Below, piece by piece: positions 34,110 to 44,597 of a stretch of DNA of 64,000 nucleotides. How positions within the stretch are numbered: position 1 is the first letter of the stretch; every line of letters starts with the position of its first letter. Below the pieces are notes generated by a model. That model did no database searches. It was not told where the DNA came from and was given only the letters and a program-made list of their open reading frames with translations. The stretch is from Alteromonas stellipolaris (GTDB lineage Bacteria > Pseudomonadota > Gammaproteobacteria > Enterobacterales > Alteromonadaceae): the NCBI RefSeq assembly GCF_001562115.1, contig NZ_CP013926.1, positions 1,116,001-1,180,000 of the forward strand, given 5' to 3'. The translations under genes and the position numbers were made by a program.

Positions 34110-36757
34110 GGTATCGTGATATCTTCAAGTTGATCGAGTTTAAACAAAATGCGCTTTTTCAAGCTCACTTGTTGTTCTTGGGTTAATGCTTTGCCAGCAT
34201 CATTACTGACAATAAATATATCTTCTGCGCGCTCGCCGATAGTCGCAATTTTTGCCAGCTTTAAGGTGACATTGGTATCAACAAAAGCATGGCCAATTTT
34301 AGCTAAAATGCCGGGCGCGTCTAGTGCTTCTAACTCAACGAGTGTCGCTTCATCGCTCACACCGAAAAAGCGTACTTTAGTAGGCACGTCTAGCTGTTTC
34401 ATTTGTCGAGGTAGTTTACGCTTATTTTCGTGTGAACGGCCTGGTTTTTCAAGCTGGGTGCTAATCGCTTTTTCTAGCGATTGAATACGGGACTCGGATG
34501 TTAGCCTGGAACCATCATTTTCAAGCACCAACATACTGTCAAACACATAGCCATCGCGGGTTACGGTAACATGGGCGTCGTGAATAGAGCAATTACGACT
34601 GTCTAAAACGGAAGCTACTTGTGCAAACAAGGCTTTTCTATCTTTACCGAAAAGAAAAATTTCCGTGCCGCCTTTTGCACTGTTGTCATTGGCTTTAACG
34701 AGAAGCTGGTCGCTATCTGGTGTTAGCCAATCATCCTGAGCCTTAACTATTTCTTCGGTATGCCATGCAATTTGGGTGGGCTTGAATCGTACAAAATAGT
34801 CATCATCTAACCGCGCCCATAATCCATCAATGGATTCAGAGCTAATCCTGCGTTCATGCAGAATTTGTTGCGCTTGATATTTGTGAGTAGTCACTCGCTC
34901 ACTTAATGTTACTTGGCACTGTAACCCGTTATCTAATGCTTTTTGCGTCATTAAATAAAGTTCTCTAAGCAGAGATGCTTTCCAATCATTCCACAAATTA
35001 TCGTTGGTTGCCCGAATGTCTGCAAGGGTAAGGGTATAAAGTAAATTTAAGTGGTTGTGGCTTCTTACCGCGCCAGCAAATTCACTGATAACGTCTGGAT
35101 CGTAAATGTCTCTGCGCTGCGCCACTACCGACATTAGCAGGTGGTTTTCCACTAGCCAGCTTATCATGGCCGCGTCGTTCGCCGGTACATCATGCTGTTC
35201 ACAGAACTTAGCAACATCAATGGCGCCTAGCGTTGAGTGGTCGCCGTTACGACCTTTAGCGATATCGTGAAATATAGCAGCAATATACAATACTTCTGGC
35301 TTGTCTAGGTTGCGACAGATACGGCCACAGCGTGGAAAATCTTTGTTCTCTTTCGAGAAAAAATAATTCACGTGCTTCACTAAGCGGTGCGTATGTTCAT
35401 CCACTGTGTAGGCGTGAAACAAATCAAATTGCATCATCCCTACAATGGCATCCCACTCAGGTAAGTAAGCTTGTAAAATGCCGTACTGATGCATAATGTC
35501 CCAACCAAAATTAAAAAAGTCGGGTTGTTTAAGCAAGACCATGAGCTTTTCACGGCAGGCGGGGCGCTCAACAAAGTAAGCATTCTCAAATGCACGATGT
35601 GCGTTTCTTATTTGGCGAATACAAGTGGTGCTTAAACCTTGAACTTCAGGGGTATTAGTGACCACATTTAAAAAGTCTAAAATGGCTTCTGGCGAAGAAA
35701 AAGCATTTTCATGGCGAGGCGAAATCATATTATCGAGTAATTCGAAATCTTCGTTAATAATCGCGGTACGCTGAACACTCTGATTAAGCATGTCATACTT
35801 GAACCGTTGCAAAAGCATTTGGTTCAATTCAGAAACTCGGGCAACGGTGCGGAAGAAGTCACGCATCATCTTTTCAACTGAACTTTTTCCTTCTTCTCCA
35901 TACCCCAGCATGGCGGCAACATCAGGTTGGTAATCAAAAAGAAGGCGGTTTTCACTTCGCCCTGCAACCAAATGTAAGGCACAACGCATTTTCCACAAAT
36001 GCATTCTACAGGTAATTAATTCGCTGTGTTCTTGCTCGGTAAAGTAGCCGTGCCCTACTAGGTTCCAGCCGTCATATTCTTTAAAGTGTTTTTTTGCCAC
36101 CCAACCAATAGACTGGATATCCCTTAAACAGCCTGGGTTTTCTTTGATGTTAGGCTCTAGGTTGTACGCCGTACCGTTAAATTTAGCGTGACGTCGCTTT
36201 TGTTCATCGTACTTCGCCGAGAAAAACGCTTTACTCGACCAAGAATTTCGCCCGTTTACTTCATCCCACAGCTTTTCAAAAATAGATTCGCTGCCGCAAA
36301 GCAATCGACTTTCTACTAGGTTAGTAGCAATGGAAATATCATCTTTGGCAAGGCTAACGGTTTCTTTAATGGTACGCACCGACTGACCCACATCAAGCTT
36401 AATATCCCAAAGCAGCGTAATGAAGCGACTGACTTTTTCTTGGGTAGCGGGCTTAAGGTTTCGTTTGCTCACTATCAGTAAATCGATGTCAGAATAAGGT
36501 TGAAGGTGCCCCCGTCCATAGCCACCTACAGCACATAATGCTAATTCGCTTTCATTGTCTAAACCGTAGAGGTGCCACAAGTGACACAAAAGGGCGTCAA
36601 CAAATTGAGCGCGGCCCGTGACAAGTTGGTTAACAGGAATACTATCGAATGACGCTTTTATCCATGCGTAGCTATCTTCCACACACGACTTGATGGCAAC
36701 TAAGTCGTCAACCGACGTTATTTGATCAATATTTTTTATTAGGGATTGCAGCGTCAA
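34106..36757 (-). CDS. glnD: Bifunctional uridylyltransferase / uridylyl-removing enzyme (PII sensor)
   Basis: About 883 aa (E. coli 890). It uridylylates PII proteins when nitrogen is low and removes UMP when glutamine is high. In order: the nucleotidyltransferase [20 protein letters not shown] near residue 75, the helical linker, the HD domain with [13 protein letters not shown], and two C-terminal ACT domains ([19 protein letters not shown] and [17 protein letters not shown]). The frame is open to a TTG at 36793, but the TTG at 36757 has AGAAGG six bases upstream and a length closer to the family, so it is preferred. dapD overlaps its stop. Confidence 0.95.
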   Translation of the reverse strand: MTLQSLIKNIDQITSVDDLVAIKSCVEDSYAWIKASFDSIPVNQLVTGRAQFVDALLCHLWHLYGLDNESELALCAVGGYGRGHLQPYSDIDLLIVSKRNLKPATQEKVSRFITLLWDIKLDVGQSVRTIKETVSLAKDDISIATNLVESRLLCGSESIFEKLWDEVNGRNSWSSKAFFSAKYDEQKRRHAKFNGTAYNLEPNIKENPGCLRDIQSIGWVAKKHFKEYDGWNLVGHGYFTEQEHSELITCRMHLWKMRCALHLVAGRSENRLLFDYQPDVAAMLGYGEEGKSSVEKMMRDFFRTVARVSELNQMLLQRFKYDMLNQSVQRTAIINEDFELLDNMISPRHENAFSSPEAILDFLNVVTNTPEVQGLSTTCIRQIRNAHRAFENAYFVERPACREKLMVLLKQPDFFNFGWDIMHQYGILQAYLPEWDAIVGMMQFDLFHAYTVDEHTHRLVKHVNYFFSKENKDFPRCGRICRNLDKPEVLYIAAIFHDIAKGRNGDHSTLGAIDVAKFCEQHDVPANDAAMISWLVENHLLMSVVAQRRDIYDPDVISEFAGAVRSHNHLNLLYTLTLADIRATNDNLWNDWKASLLRELYLMTQKALDNGLQCQVTLSERVTTHKYQAQQILHERRISSESIDGLWARLDDDYFVRFKPTQIAWHTEEIVKAQDDWLTPDSDQLLVKANDNSAKGGTEIFLFGKDRKALFAQVASVLDSRNCSIHDAHVTVTRDGYVFDSMLVLENDGSRLTSESRIQSLEKAISTQLEKPGRSHENKRKLPRQMKQLDVPTKVRFFGVSDEATLVELEALDAPGILAKIGHAFVDTNVTLKLAKIATIGERAEDIFIVSNDAGKALTQEQQVSLKKRILFKLDQLEDITIP

Positions 36758-37256
36758 ATTACACCTTCTATGCGTACAGCTTTTTGAACACAATGAACCT
36801 TATCACGAAATGGAACGAAATCGCAGTGCCGATTAGTTGCATACTCAAGGTCATAATGTGAATAAATATACAAAAATGTTATAGGTATGCTGCCAGTGTA
36901 GGATGGAATAAGACGGCGCTATTCTCAAGACAGGCTATATGGTAGGTCGGAATAGGCAAAATGATAGTTCAAAACAGCCAATGCATTAGCTCAAAGTCAC
37001 AGTACGGTGACTAGTATTTTGTTACTGTTTTAAAAACTCGCGAGGCACATTCGTAACCAGTAATAGTAGCCACAAATAATAAAAAGGAAATAGAAAGGAA
37101 AAAGAAAAGAAGGCGTAATAGAAGTAGAGAAACATATAGCAATCAAACAACGTTTACACTGCTATATGTTCAGGTATTCACGATACAAATAATAGGCAAA
37201 AAGTGCTTATCACGGTGCCTATCAAAACTAACTTATATTTATCAGTGTGCGAAAGT
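36758..37256. other. About 500 bases between map and glnD without a gene
   Basis: It holds the glnD promoter side, a purine-rich stretch (37078-37130), an 11-bp inverted repeat AACATATAGCA/TGCTATATGTT (37130-37140 and 37159-37169) and an ATAGGCA/TGCCTAT repeat close to the map stop that may help terminate map. No coding frame is convincing. Confidence 0.5.
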
Positions 37257-38051
37257 TTAGCTGTGCGAAATGACGCGTGGAAGGTCTTCTTCGTCACGCA
37301 AGGTTAGTACCTCTACACCGTCTTCGGTAACAAGCAAGGTATGCTCCCACTGTGCACTTAAACTTCTGTCTTTGGTTACCACTGTCCACTGATCAGGAAG
37401 AATTTTAGAATAACGCTTGCCGGCATTTACCATAGGTTCAATGGTAAAGCACATGCCTGCTTCAAGAACATCGCCGGTGCCAGGTTTGCCATAGTGCACT
37501 ATTTGTGGCTCTTCGTGGAAGCTAGCACCTATACCATGGCCACAGTACTCGCGTACGATTGAATAGTTATGCGCTTCTGCGTGGGTTTGGCAGATGTGAC
37601 CAATATCGCCTAACGTCATGCCTGGTTTAACTTGTTTTATTGCTTTGTATAAACATTCTTGCGTAACACGAGTTAAACGCTCAGCCAATATTGCAGGTTT
37701 ACCGACAATGAACATCTTTGAAGTATCGCCATGATAGCCATCTTTAATCACGGTGACATCGATATTGATAACATCACCATCTTTCAATTTTTTATCAGAC
37801 GGAATACCGTGGCAAATGCAATGGTTTACAGACGTACAAATTGATTTAGGGAATGGCGGGTGACCATAGTTTAATGGCGCAGGAATAGCTTGCTGCTCAT
37901 TAACAATATAATCATGGCATATCGTATTTAACTCATCCGTGGTCACACCCTTTTTCACATAGGGGCCAATCATAGTGAGTACGTCGGCTGCTAGTTTTCC
38001 AGCAACGCGCATTTTTTCGATTTCTTCAGAGGTCTTAATAATAGCTGACAC
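37257..38051 (-). CDS. map: Type I methionine aminopeptidase
   Basis: 264 aa, as in E. coli. It removes the initiator methionine from new proteins. Metal ligands are seen in VINIDVTVIKDGYHGDTSKM (Asp98 and Asp109), then His in EYCGHGIGASFHEEP and Glu residues in FTIEPMVNAG and QWEHTLLVTEDG. The ATG at 38051 is divergent from rpsB, the classical arrangement. Confidence 0.97.
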   Translation of the reverse strand: MSAIIKTSEEIEKMRVAGKLAADVLTMIGPYVKKGVTTDELNTICHDYIVNEQQAIPAPLNYGHPPFPKSICTSVNHCICHGIPSDKKLKDGDVINIDVTVIKDGYHGDTSKMFIVGKPAILAERLTRVTQECLYKAIKQVKPGMTLGDIGHICQTHAEAHNYSIVREYCGHGIGASFHEEPQIVHYGKPGTGDVLEAGMCFTIEPMVNAGKRYSKILPDQWTVVTKDRSLSAQWEHTLLVTEDGVEVLTLRDEEDLPRVISHS

Positions 38052-38219
38052 AGCGTCTCTCTATTCGTTTATTTAGGCCGTTACGCTACCGCTTGTAAAA
38101 TAGGGCAGAGGTTAACGCGCAGAATATATCTATATATAGGTATATTTTAGCCATTAGGATTGAATGTGTATAGGGGCAGACTTAAAGAATGCAAGTAATG
38201 GCTAAACTGGCAGTAAAAC

Positions 38220-38248
38220 TTGAGTGGATACGCTTAATATGGTATAAA
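38220..38248 (+). promoter_or_regulatory. Sigma-70 promoter of rpsB
   Basis: TTGAGT, 17 bases, TATAAA, followed by the GC-rich discriminator GCGCGCGCC, typical for ribosomal promoters under stringent control. The start of transcription would be near 38255. Confidence 0.75.
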
Positions 38249-38254
38249 GCGCGC

Positions 38255-38414
38255 GCCCTGACGGAATGCCCTCAAAAGCACTTGGTCAAAAGGGTAAATT
38301 AAATTTAATTAAAACACACATATACCAACACTGCGTATCGGGGTGTTCTACTTATTTGATAAGTGGGATCGATACAATGGGTATATGGAGGCCTAACCCC
38401 GAGAGGAAATTAAA
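38255..38414 (+). ncRNA. Structured rpsB leader (S2 autoregulatory, t44-like)
   Basis: GTATCG (38335-38340) pairs with CGATAC (38370-38375), enclosing ACTTAT/ATAAGT (38350-38364). TCGGGGT (38338-38344) can pair with ACCCCGA (38396-38402), just before the AGAGG ribosome binding site, which would give a pseudoknot-like alternative. In E. coli S2 represses rpsB-tsf through this leader, known as t44 in RNA databases. Identity is by position and structure. Confidence 0.65.
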
Positions 38415-39146
38415 ATGGCAAATGTTTCTATGCGTGACATGCTGAAAGCCGGTGTGCATTTCGGTCACCAAACTCGTTACTGGAACCCTAAGATGAAACC
38501 TTACATCTTTGGCGCACGTAACAAAGTTCATATCATCAACCTTGAAAAAACAGTTCCACTTTTCAACAACGCTCTTAACTACCTATCAAGCGTAGCATCT
38601 AAGAAAGGGAAAATCCTTTTCGTAGGTACTAAGCGCGCTGCTGGCGATGCGGTAAAAGATGCAGCTGTTAAATGTGACCAGTTTTACGTTAACAAGCGTT
38701 GGTTAGGTGGTATGTTGACTAACTGGAAAACAGTTCGTCAATCAATCAAGCGTTTGAAAGAACTTGAGCAAAAAAGCCAAGACGGTACTTTCGAAAAGCT
38801 GACCAAAAAAGAAGCCCTAATGCTTCAGCGTGAAATGGAAAAGCTTGAAAACAGCCTTGGCGGTATCAAAGATATGGGCGGCTTGCCTGACGCTATCTTT
38901 GTAGTCGATGCAGACCACGAGCACATTGCTATCACAGAAGCACGCAACCTGGGTATTCCAGTTGTTGGTGTTGTGGATACTAACTCTAACCCAGATGGTG
39001 TTGATTACATCATTCCTGGTAACGATGATGCAATCCGCGCAGTTCAACTTTACTTGGATGCCGCTGCTAACGCTGTAATTTCTGGTCGCGAAAGCAACCT
39101 TGAAGCACAAGCAGAGCAAGACGACTTCGTAGAAGCAGCAGAGTAA
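38415..39146 (+). CDS. rpsB: 30S ribosomal protein S2
   Basis: 243 aa (E. coli 241). [31 protein letters not shown] and [20 protein letters not shown] are conserved S2 segments. GAGAGGAAATTAAA precedes the ATG. It forms an operon with tsf; a partial terminator lies between them. Confidence 0.98.
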   Translation: MANVSMRDMLKAGVHFGHQTRYWNPKMKPYIFGARNKVHIINLEKTVPLFNNALNYLSSVASKKGKILFVGTKRAAGDAVKDAAVKCDQFYVNKRWLGGMLTNWKTVRQSIKRLKELEQKSQDGTFEKLTKKEALMLQREMEKLENSLGGIKDMGGLPDAIFVVDADHEHIAITEARNLGIPVVGVVDTNSNPDGVDYIIPGNDDAIRAVQLYLDAAANAVISGRESNLEAQAEQDDFVEAAE

Positions 39147-39190
39147 TTCTGTTCGCTTTACTGTCATATCAAAAGCATATGATAGTACAA

Positions 39191-39230
39191 CAATACGAAA
39201 CGTATTGAGAGGGGCGATAGCGCCCCTTTT
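39191..39230 (+). terminator. Hairpin and attenuating terminator between rpsB and tsf
   Basis: CAATACG-AAA-CGTATTG (39191-39207), then GGGGCG-ATAG-CGCCCC-TTTT (39211-39230). The short T-run suggests partial termination, which fits the excess of S2-operon mRNA covering rpsB alone in other bacteria. Confidence 0.65.
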
Positions 39231-39269
39231 ACCTAACCGAATTTATATTTATTGCTGAGGAATTGAAAA

Positions 39270-40142
39270 ATGGCAGTGACTGCAGCACTAGTTAAAGAAC
39301 TGCGCGAGCGTACAGGCGCAGGTATGCTGGATTGTAAGAAAGCCCTGGTTGAAACGGATGGTGACATTGAGCTAGCCATTGAAAACATGCGTAAATCAGG
39401 CCAAGCGAAAGCAGCTAAAAAAGCAGGCCGTATCGCAGCTGAAGGTGTAATCCTTACTAAAGTTCAAGACGGTCGTGCGACTATGCTTGAAATCAACTGT
39501 GAAACAGATTTCGTAGCACGTGACGAAGGTTTCCTTAAGTTCGGTAACGAGTTGCTAGAAATAGCAGCAGCGAACAACATCAACGATATCGACACGTTGA
39601 ATGCGTCTGAACTTAACGGTGCTAAAGTAAGCGATGTTCGTGACACATTAGTAGCGAAAATCGGTGAAAACATCTCTCCTCGTCGCGTTATTAACGTGGA
39701 AGGCGATACATTGGGTGCATACGTGCACGGCGGTCGTATCGGCGTAATCTCAATTCTTACTGGTGGCAGCGAAGAGTTGGCTAAAGACATTGCAATGCAT
39801 GTTGCAGCGGCTAGCCCTCAGTTCGTTAAGCCTGAAAATGTTCCAGCTGAAGTTGTTGAGAAAGAGAAAGAAATCCAAATCGGTATTGCAATGCAGTCTG
39901 GTAAGCCAGCTGATATCGCAGAGAAGATGGTTGCAGGCCGCATGAAGAAGTTTACTGGTGAAGTAAGCTTGACTGGTCAGCCTTTCGTTAAAGATCCTTC
40001 AATCAGCGTTGCTGAGTTGCTTAAAAACAACTCTGCTGATGTTGTTAACTTCGTACGTTTCGAAGTTGGTGAAGGTATCGAGAAGAAAACTGAAGACTTC
40101 GCAGCAGAAGTTGCAGCACAAATGGAAGCGGCCAAGAAATAA
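39270..40142 (+). CDS. tsf: Elongation factor Ts
   Basis: 290 aa (E. coli 283). It exchanges nucleotide on EF-Tu. The N-terminal UBA-like region [20 protein letters not shown] and the core [10 protein letters not shown] segment are visible. TGAGGAATTGAAAA precedes the ATG. Second gene of the rpsB operon. Confidence 0.98.
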   Translation: MAVTAALVKELRERTGAGMLDCKKALVETDGDIELAIENMRKSGQAKAAKKAGRIAAEGVILTKVQDGRATMLEINCETDFVARDEGFLKFGNELLEIAAANNINDIDTLNASELNGAKVSDVRDTLVAKIGENISPRRVINVEGDTLGAYVHGGRIGVISILTGGSEELAKDIAMHVAAASPQFVKPENVPAEVVEKEKEIQIGIAMQSGKPADIAEKMVAGRMKKFTGEVSLTGQPFVKDPSISVAELLKNNSADVVNFVRFEVGEGIEKKTEDFAAEVAAQMEAAKK

Positions 40143-40189
40143 TTGGGCGTTTATCTTTTGCATTGTGCTAATGTCAGATAAACTACAAG

Positions 40190-40213
40190 GCACCTCTTCG
40201 GAGGTGCTTTTTT
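40190..40213 (+). terminator. Rho-independent terminator of rpsB-tsf
   Basis: GCACCTC, loop TTCG, GAGGTGC and six T. UUCG-type loop closes a stable stem. Confidence 0.93.
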
Positions 40214-40383
40214 ATAGCTAGTACCCGCGAGTTACAGTTTTGCTAAGATAGTTTAATTCGCAAAGCGGTAAAATCTTTAAACGTTTACGAAAGCACTTTG
40301 TCCTATTCTTTTTACCTGCAAAAGCAGTGTGCAAACAATAGAAAAGCATAAGACAAAATGGGTTTACGAGGACATATCGAATA

Positions 40384-41121
40384 ATGAGTATCACACCGAA
40401 ATCAGCATATCGACGCATTCTGTTAAAGCTAAGTGGCGAAGCCCTTATGGGCGAAGAAGGCTTTGGCATCGATCCTAAAGTACTTGACCGTATGGCCCAA
40501 GAAATCAAAGAACTTGTTGAACTAGGTGTTCAAGTAGGTTTGGTTATTGGTGGCGGTAACTTGTTCCGTGGCGAAGGGCTTGCCAAAGCGGGTATGAACC
40601 GCGTTGTAGGCGATCACATGGGTATGCTTGCTACCGTAATGAACGGATTAGCCATGCGTGATGCGCTACATCGTGCCTTTGTTAATGCGCGTATGATGTC
40701 TGCTATTCCATTAAATGGCGTGTGCGATGCTTACAATTGGGCAGAGGCGATTAGCTTATTAAAATCTGGCCGCGTGGTTATCTTTTCAGCGGGCACAGGT
40801 AATCCTTTCTTCACTACAGATTCAGCAGCATGTTTACGCGGAATCGAGATTGAAGCCGATGCCGTACTAAAAGCCACAAAAGTTGATGGCGTTTATAGCG
40901 ATGATCCAGTTAAGAACCCAGACGCTACTTTATATGATCAACTTTCTTATCAAGAAGTACTTGAGAAAGAATTAAAAGTGATGGACCTGTCAGCGTTCAC
41001 ACTTGCTAGAGATCACAGCCTACCTATTCGTGTATTTAACATGAACGAAGCAGGTTGTTTGAAACGTGTTGTTATGGGTGAGCAAGTTGGCACCCTAATT
41101 TGTCACGCTGACAATAGTTAA
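40384..41121 (+). CDS. pyrH: UMP kinase
   Basis: 245 aa (E. coli 241). It phosphorylates UMP to UDP in pyrimidine synthesis. [33 protein letters not shown] and the C-terminal [11 protein letters not shown] are hallmarks of the amino-acid-kinase-fold PyrH. A 170-base region upstream should contain its promoter. frr follows after 22 bases. Confidence 0.98.
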   Translation: MSITPKSAYRRILLKLSGEALMGEEGFGIDPKVLDRMAQEIKELVELGVQVGLVIGGGNLFRGEGLAKAGMNRVVGDHMGMLATVMNGLAMRDALHRAFVNARMMSAIPLNGVCDAYNWAEAISLLKSGRVVIFSAGTGNPFFTTDSAACLRGIEIEADAVLKATKVDGVYSDDPVKNPDATLYDQLSYQEVLEKELKVMDLSAFTLARDHSLPIRVFNMNEAGCLKRVVMGEQVGTLICHADNS

Positions 41122-41143
41122 TTAAGAAAATAGGAAATATAAC

Positions 41144-41701
41144 GTGATTGATGAAATTGAATTAGATGCGCAAGAGCGTATGGATAAAAGCATCAGTGCA
41201 CTTAAAGGCCAGTTTAGCAAAATTCGCACAGGCCGTGCTCATCCAAGCTTATTAGATGGCATTATGGTACCTTACTACGGTACAGACACACCGCTTAAGC
41301 AAGTGGCTAACGTCATTGCGGAAGATAGCCGTACATTAGCACTGACTGTTTTTGATAAAAGTGCTATCCAAGCTGTTGAAAAAGCCATTATGCAGGCAGA
41401 TTTAGGATTAAACCCTATGAGCGCTGGTGGTTCTATTCGTATTCCACTTCCTCCGCTTACCGAAGAGCGTCGTAAAGACCTTATTCGCGTAGTGCGCAAT
41501 GAAGCAGAAAACGGTCGAGTTTCAATTCGAAACATCCGCCGAGATGCAAACAGCGACGTAAAAGAATTACTTAAAGAGAAAGAAATCAGCGAAGATGAAA
41601 GCCGCGCAGCGGAAGAAAATATTCAGTCTTTAACGAATGACTTCATTAAGAAAGTTGACGGCATGCTTGCTGTTAAAGAAAAAGAACTGATGGAAGTGTA
41701 A
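41144..41701 (+). CDS. frr: Ribosome recycling factor
   Basis: 185 aa, as in E. coli. With EF-G it splits post-termination ribosomes. [20 protein letters not shown] and [20 protein letters not shown] are the conserved helices. The start is GTG at 41144 with ATAGGAAATA upstream. Confidence 0.98.
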   Translation: MIDEIELDAQERMDKSISALKGQFSKIRTGRAHPSLLDGIMVPYYGTDTPLKQVANVIAEDSRTLALTVFDKSAIQAVEKAIMQADLGLNPMSAGGSIRIPLPPLTEERRKDLIRVVRNEAENGRVSIRNIRRDANSDVKELLKEKEISEDESRAAEENIQSLTNDFIKKVDGMLAVKEKELMEV

Positions 41702-41709
41702 CAAGTATT

Positions 41710-42492
41710 ATGATTGGGAAGCGGTCAAACGCAGCCAAAACGACTGATACAGTAGGGCCAGCAACCGTTGCTGGCCCTAAACATGTTGCCATCATTATGG
41801 ATGGCAATGGTCGTTGGGCGCAAAAGAAAGGGAAAATTCGTACCTTCGGGCACAAGGCAGGTGTTGAGTCTGTTCGAGCAGTGGTGCGCTTTGCTCGTCA
41901 AACTGGCATTGATTCTTTAACCTTGTTCGCTTTTTCAAGTGAAAACTGGAAGCGGCCTGAAGAAGAAGTCAGTGTATTGATGGAACTGTTCAATTTAGTA
42001 TTAAACAGTGAAGCCAAACGACTCCATAAAAATGGCGTTCGCTTAAAAGTTATAGGCGATTTAAGTGCTTTTGATAGCAAGTTGGTTGGAAAAATCCGCA
42101 AAGCGGAAGAAATGACTTCTGGTAATAACGATCTTGTCCTCAATATCGCAGCCAATTACGGCGGCAGATGGGACATTGTTAATGCCGCTAGAGAAGTGGC
42201 TGAAAAAGTCAAGCAAGGTGAAATGTCGCTTCAAGACATCGATGAGGCAGTTTTTAATCAACATACCTCTACGGCAAGCCTTCCTGAACTCGATCTTCTT
42301 ATACGCACAGGTGGTGAACACCGAATCAGCAACTTTTTATTATGGCAGTGTGCGTACGCCGAATTATATTTTACCGATGTGCTATGGCCAGACTTCAATG
42401 AAGATGTTTTTCAATTAGCCGTAGATGATTTTAATGTTCGCCAACGACGATTCGGTCTTACCGGTGAACAAATTGATACTGCCAGCAGCTAA
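41710..42492 (+). CDS. uppS: Undecaprenyl diphosphate synthase
   Basis: 260 aa (E. coli 253). It extends farnesyl diphosphate in cis to the C55 carrier lipid for peptidoglycan and other envelope glycans. HVAIIMDGNGRWAQKKGKIR with catalytic Asp31, FAFSSENWKRP and RTGGEHRISNFLLWQ are diagnostic. It is 9 bases after frr and belongs to the frr-uppS-cdsA-dxr-rseP run. Confidence 0.97.
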   Translation: MIGKRSNAAKTTDTVGPATVAGPKHVAIIMDGNGRWAQKKGKIRTFGHKAGVESVRAVVRFARQTGIDSLTLFAFSSENWKRPEEEVSVLMELFNLVLNSEAKRLHKNGVRLKVIGDLSAFDSKLVGKIRKAEEMTSGNNDLVLNIAANYGGRWDIVNAAREVAEKVKQGEMSLQDIDEAVFNQHTSTASLPELDLLIRTGGEHRISNFLLWQCAYAELYFTDVLWPDFNEDVFQLAVDDFNVRQRRFGLTGEQIDTASS

Positions 42493-42546
42493 TTCTATGC
42501 AGGCAGGCATCAGGGCAGGCCTGAGCACAGGAGCCGAGAGCCAATT

Positions 42547-43410
42547 ATGCTAAAACAAAGAATAATAACAGCGTTAATTCTCGCGCCTTTGGCGCTATTT
42601 TCCATACTGTTTCTGCCTATCTTCTGGTTTGAAATTGCGATTTCCGGTGTGGTTGCCATAGGGGCTTATGAATGGGCTAATATGTCCGGCATATGTGAGC
42701 GCCCTAAAAAAATACTCTTTATGGCAGCAGCATTCGCTATCTGCATCAGCTTATCTTTTATTGTCGATACCAGCGTTATTTGGTATCAAGGCCAGCTTCA
42801 CGATTTATATCACGGTATTTTAGGTGTAGCGGTAGTGTGGTGGATAGTGTCTCTATTCATGGTGTTAGCCTATCCTAAATACACTAAGTTTTGGCGTGAA
42901 AGCCGCAGTGTACGTACCGTGTTCGGTTTACTGACCTTAATTCCAACTTGGGTGGCGGTGATTGCCCTTCGTACCAGCTTGCACGATGTCGACCCCTTTT
43001 ATGGCGCATCACTTATCTTCTACGTGTTAGGTATTGTGTGGGCAGCAGATATAGGTGCTTTCTTCGTTGGCGTTAAATTTGGTCGCCACAAGCTGCGTCC
43101 TAATGTTTCTCCGGGTAAAAGCTTAGAAGGTCTTTTAGGTGGTATTGCTGCTTCATTTGCCATTATCGCTTTTGCTGCATTGCACTATCAAGTTGAGCCT
43201 TCTCGTATTTGGTTACACCTTATTATTGGTGGCGTTACCGTAGCGGTTTCTGCATTAGGTGATCTTAACGAAAGCATGCTAAAACGGTGCGCTGGCATTA
43301 AAGATAGTGGAAAAATCTTGCCTGGACACGGCGGGGTTTTAGACAGAATAGATAGCTTAACCGCTGCATTTCCAGTCTTTGCGTTCTGTTATGTAACGTG
43401 GATGGCGTGA
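42547..43410 (+). CDS. cdsA: Phosphatidate cytidylyltransferase
   Basis: 287 aa. It makes CDP-diacylglycerol for phospholipid synthesis in the inner membrane. About eight hydrophobic segments; the CdsA signature is at the C-terminus (SMLKRCAGIKDSGKILPGHG then GVLDRIDSL), preceded by the SPGKSLEGLLGG motif. dxr overlaps its stop by one base. Confidence 0.96.
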   Translation: MLKQRIITALILAPLALFSILFLPIFWFEIAISGVVAIGAYEWANMSGICERPKKILFMAAAFAICISLSFIVDTSVIWYQGQLHDLYHGILGVAVVWWIVSLFMVLAYPKYTKFWRESRSVRTVFGLLTLIPTWVAVIALRTSLHDVDPFYGASLIFYVLGIVWAADIGAFFVGVKFGRHKLRPNVSPGKSLEGLLGGIAASFAIIAFAALHYQVEPSRIWLHLIIGGVTVAVSALGDLNESMLKRCAGIKDSGKILPGHGGVLDRIDSLTAAFPVFAFCYVTWMA

Positions 43411-44597
43411 TGCAAACCGTTACTGTTTTAGGGGCAACTGGCTCTATTGGTTGTAATACCCTCGATGTTATTAATCGCCACCCTGAAAAATACCGCACTT
43501 TTGCCATCACCGGCAATGGCCAGCTTGAATTGCTCATGCAGCAAGCGCAAAAGTGTTCTCCTCGATTCGTAGTAGTGGCTGATGAAGCTAAGTACAAAGA
43601 GGCTTGCAGGCTGGCGGCAGAATACAACATTACCGCTGAAATACTTTGCGGCGCTAAAGCATTAGAAGACGTGTCTTGTGCAGCCGAAGTCGATACCGTG
43701 ATGGCTGCCATAGTGGGGGCGGCAGGTTTGCTGCCTACATTAGCGGCGGTAAAAGCGGGCAAAAAGGTATTACTAGCAAATAAAGAAGCGCTAGTGATGT
43801 CCGGTGCGTTATTTATTGATGCTGCAACACAAAGCGATGCTGAAATTTTACCTATAGACAGTGAGCATAACGCTATCTTTCAATGCCTCCCTCAAGGTTA
43901 CCAGTATGGAGAATTGGAAAAGGCGGGTATTAGTAAAATATTACTAACTGGCTCAGGGGGCCCTTTCAGAGAGCGTGATTTAAGTTCTTTCAACGCTATT
44001 ACGATTGATGAAGCGAGTAGCCACCCTAACTGGTCTATGGGGCGTAAAATCACCATAGATTCAGCCACTATGATGAATAAGGGGCTTGAGTTTATTGAAG
44101 CCTGTTGGTTATTTGGTGCATCGCCAGACGATATTCAAGTAGTGGTTCATCCGCAAAGTTTTATTCATTCAATGGTGCAGTATATAGATGGTTCGGTCAT
44201 CGCGCAGCTGGGTAATCCAGATATGCGTACGCCTATAGCGTACGGTCTTGCTTACCCATCTCGTATTGATGCTGGGGTGAAGCCATTGGACTTTTCTGAC
44301 ATGGCCAATTTCAGCTTTGAAACCCCTTGTTTTACACGCTATCCAAACTTAAAGTTAGCCATCGATGCATGCCGAGAAGGGCAAGCGGCTACCACCCGTC
44401 TGAATGCCGCTAATGAAATAGCGGTAGCCTCTTTCCTAGAGGGCAAAATAGGGTTTACGGATATAGCGGTCGTGAATGAAGAAACCTTAAACAAAATGGA
44501 ACCGGTAACCGTTTCATCTATCCAACAAATCCTTGAACAGGATACTGCTGCCCGCGAGGTTGCAGGCCAAGTCATTAGAGGTAAGTTCACGTGTTAG
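43410..44597 (+). CDS. dxr: 1-deoxy-D-xylulose 5-phosphate reductoisomerase
   Basis: 395 aa from the ATG at 43410 (E. coli 398); a GTG four codons upstream is in frame but the ATG overlaps the cdsA stop as TGATG. It is the committed step of the MEP isoprenoid pathway. TVLGATGSIGCNTLDVI is the NADPH site, LLANKEALVMSG and PIDSEHNAIFQCL the metal and substrate loop, TGSGGPFRE and ASSHPNWSMGRKITIDSATM follow. Confidence 0.97.
   Translation: MQTVTVLGATGSIGCNTLDVINRHPEKYRTFAITGNGQLELLMQQAQKCSPRFVVVADEAKYKEACRLAAEYNITAEILCGAKALEDVSCAAEVDTVMAAIVGAAGLLPTLAAVKAGKKVLLANKEALVMSGALFIDAATQSDAEILPIDSEHNAIFQCLPQGYQYGELEKAGISKILLTGSGGPFRERDLSSFNAITIDEASSHPNWSMGRKITIDSATMMNKGLEFIEACWLFGASPDDIQVVVHPQSFIHSMVQYIDGSVIAQLGNPDMRTPIAYGLAYPSRIDAGVKPLDFSDMANFSFETPCFTRYPNLKLAIDACREGQAATTRLNAANEIAVASFLEGKIGFTDIAVVNEETLNKMEPVTVSSIQQILEQDTAAREVAGQVIRGKFTC

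Larger units (their letters stand above)
38052..38414. other. map-rpsB divergent region
   Basis: 363 bases holding the map promoter side, the rpsB promoter (38220-38248) and the rpsB leader (38255-38414). No gene of its own. Confidence 0.7.

Noticed and set aside
37078..37112. GGA-containing purine stretch as a second CsrA-binding RNA
   Set aside because: Only two GGA motifs, no terminator and no hairpins; too few to call.
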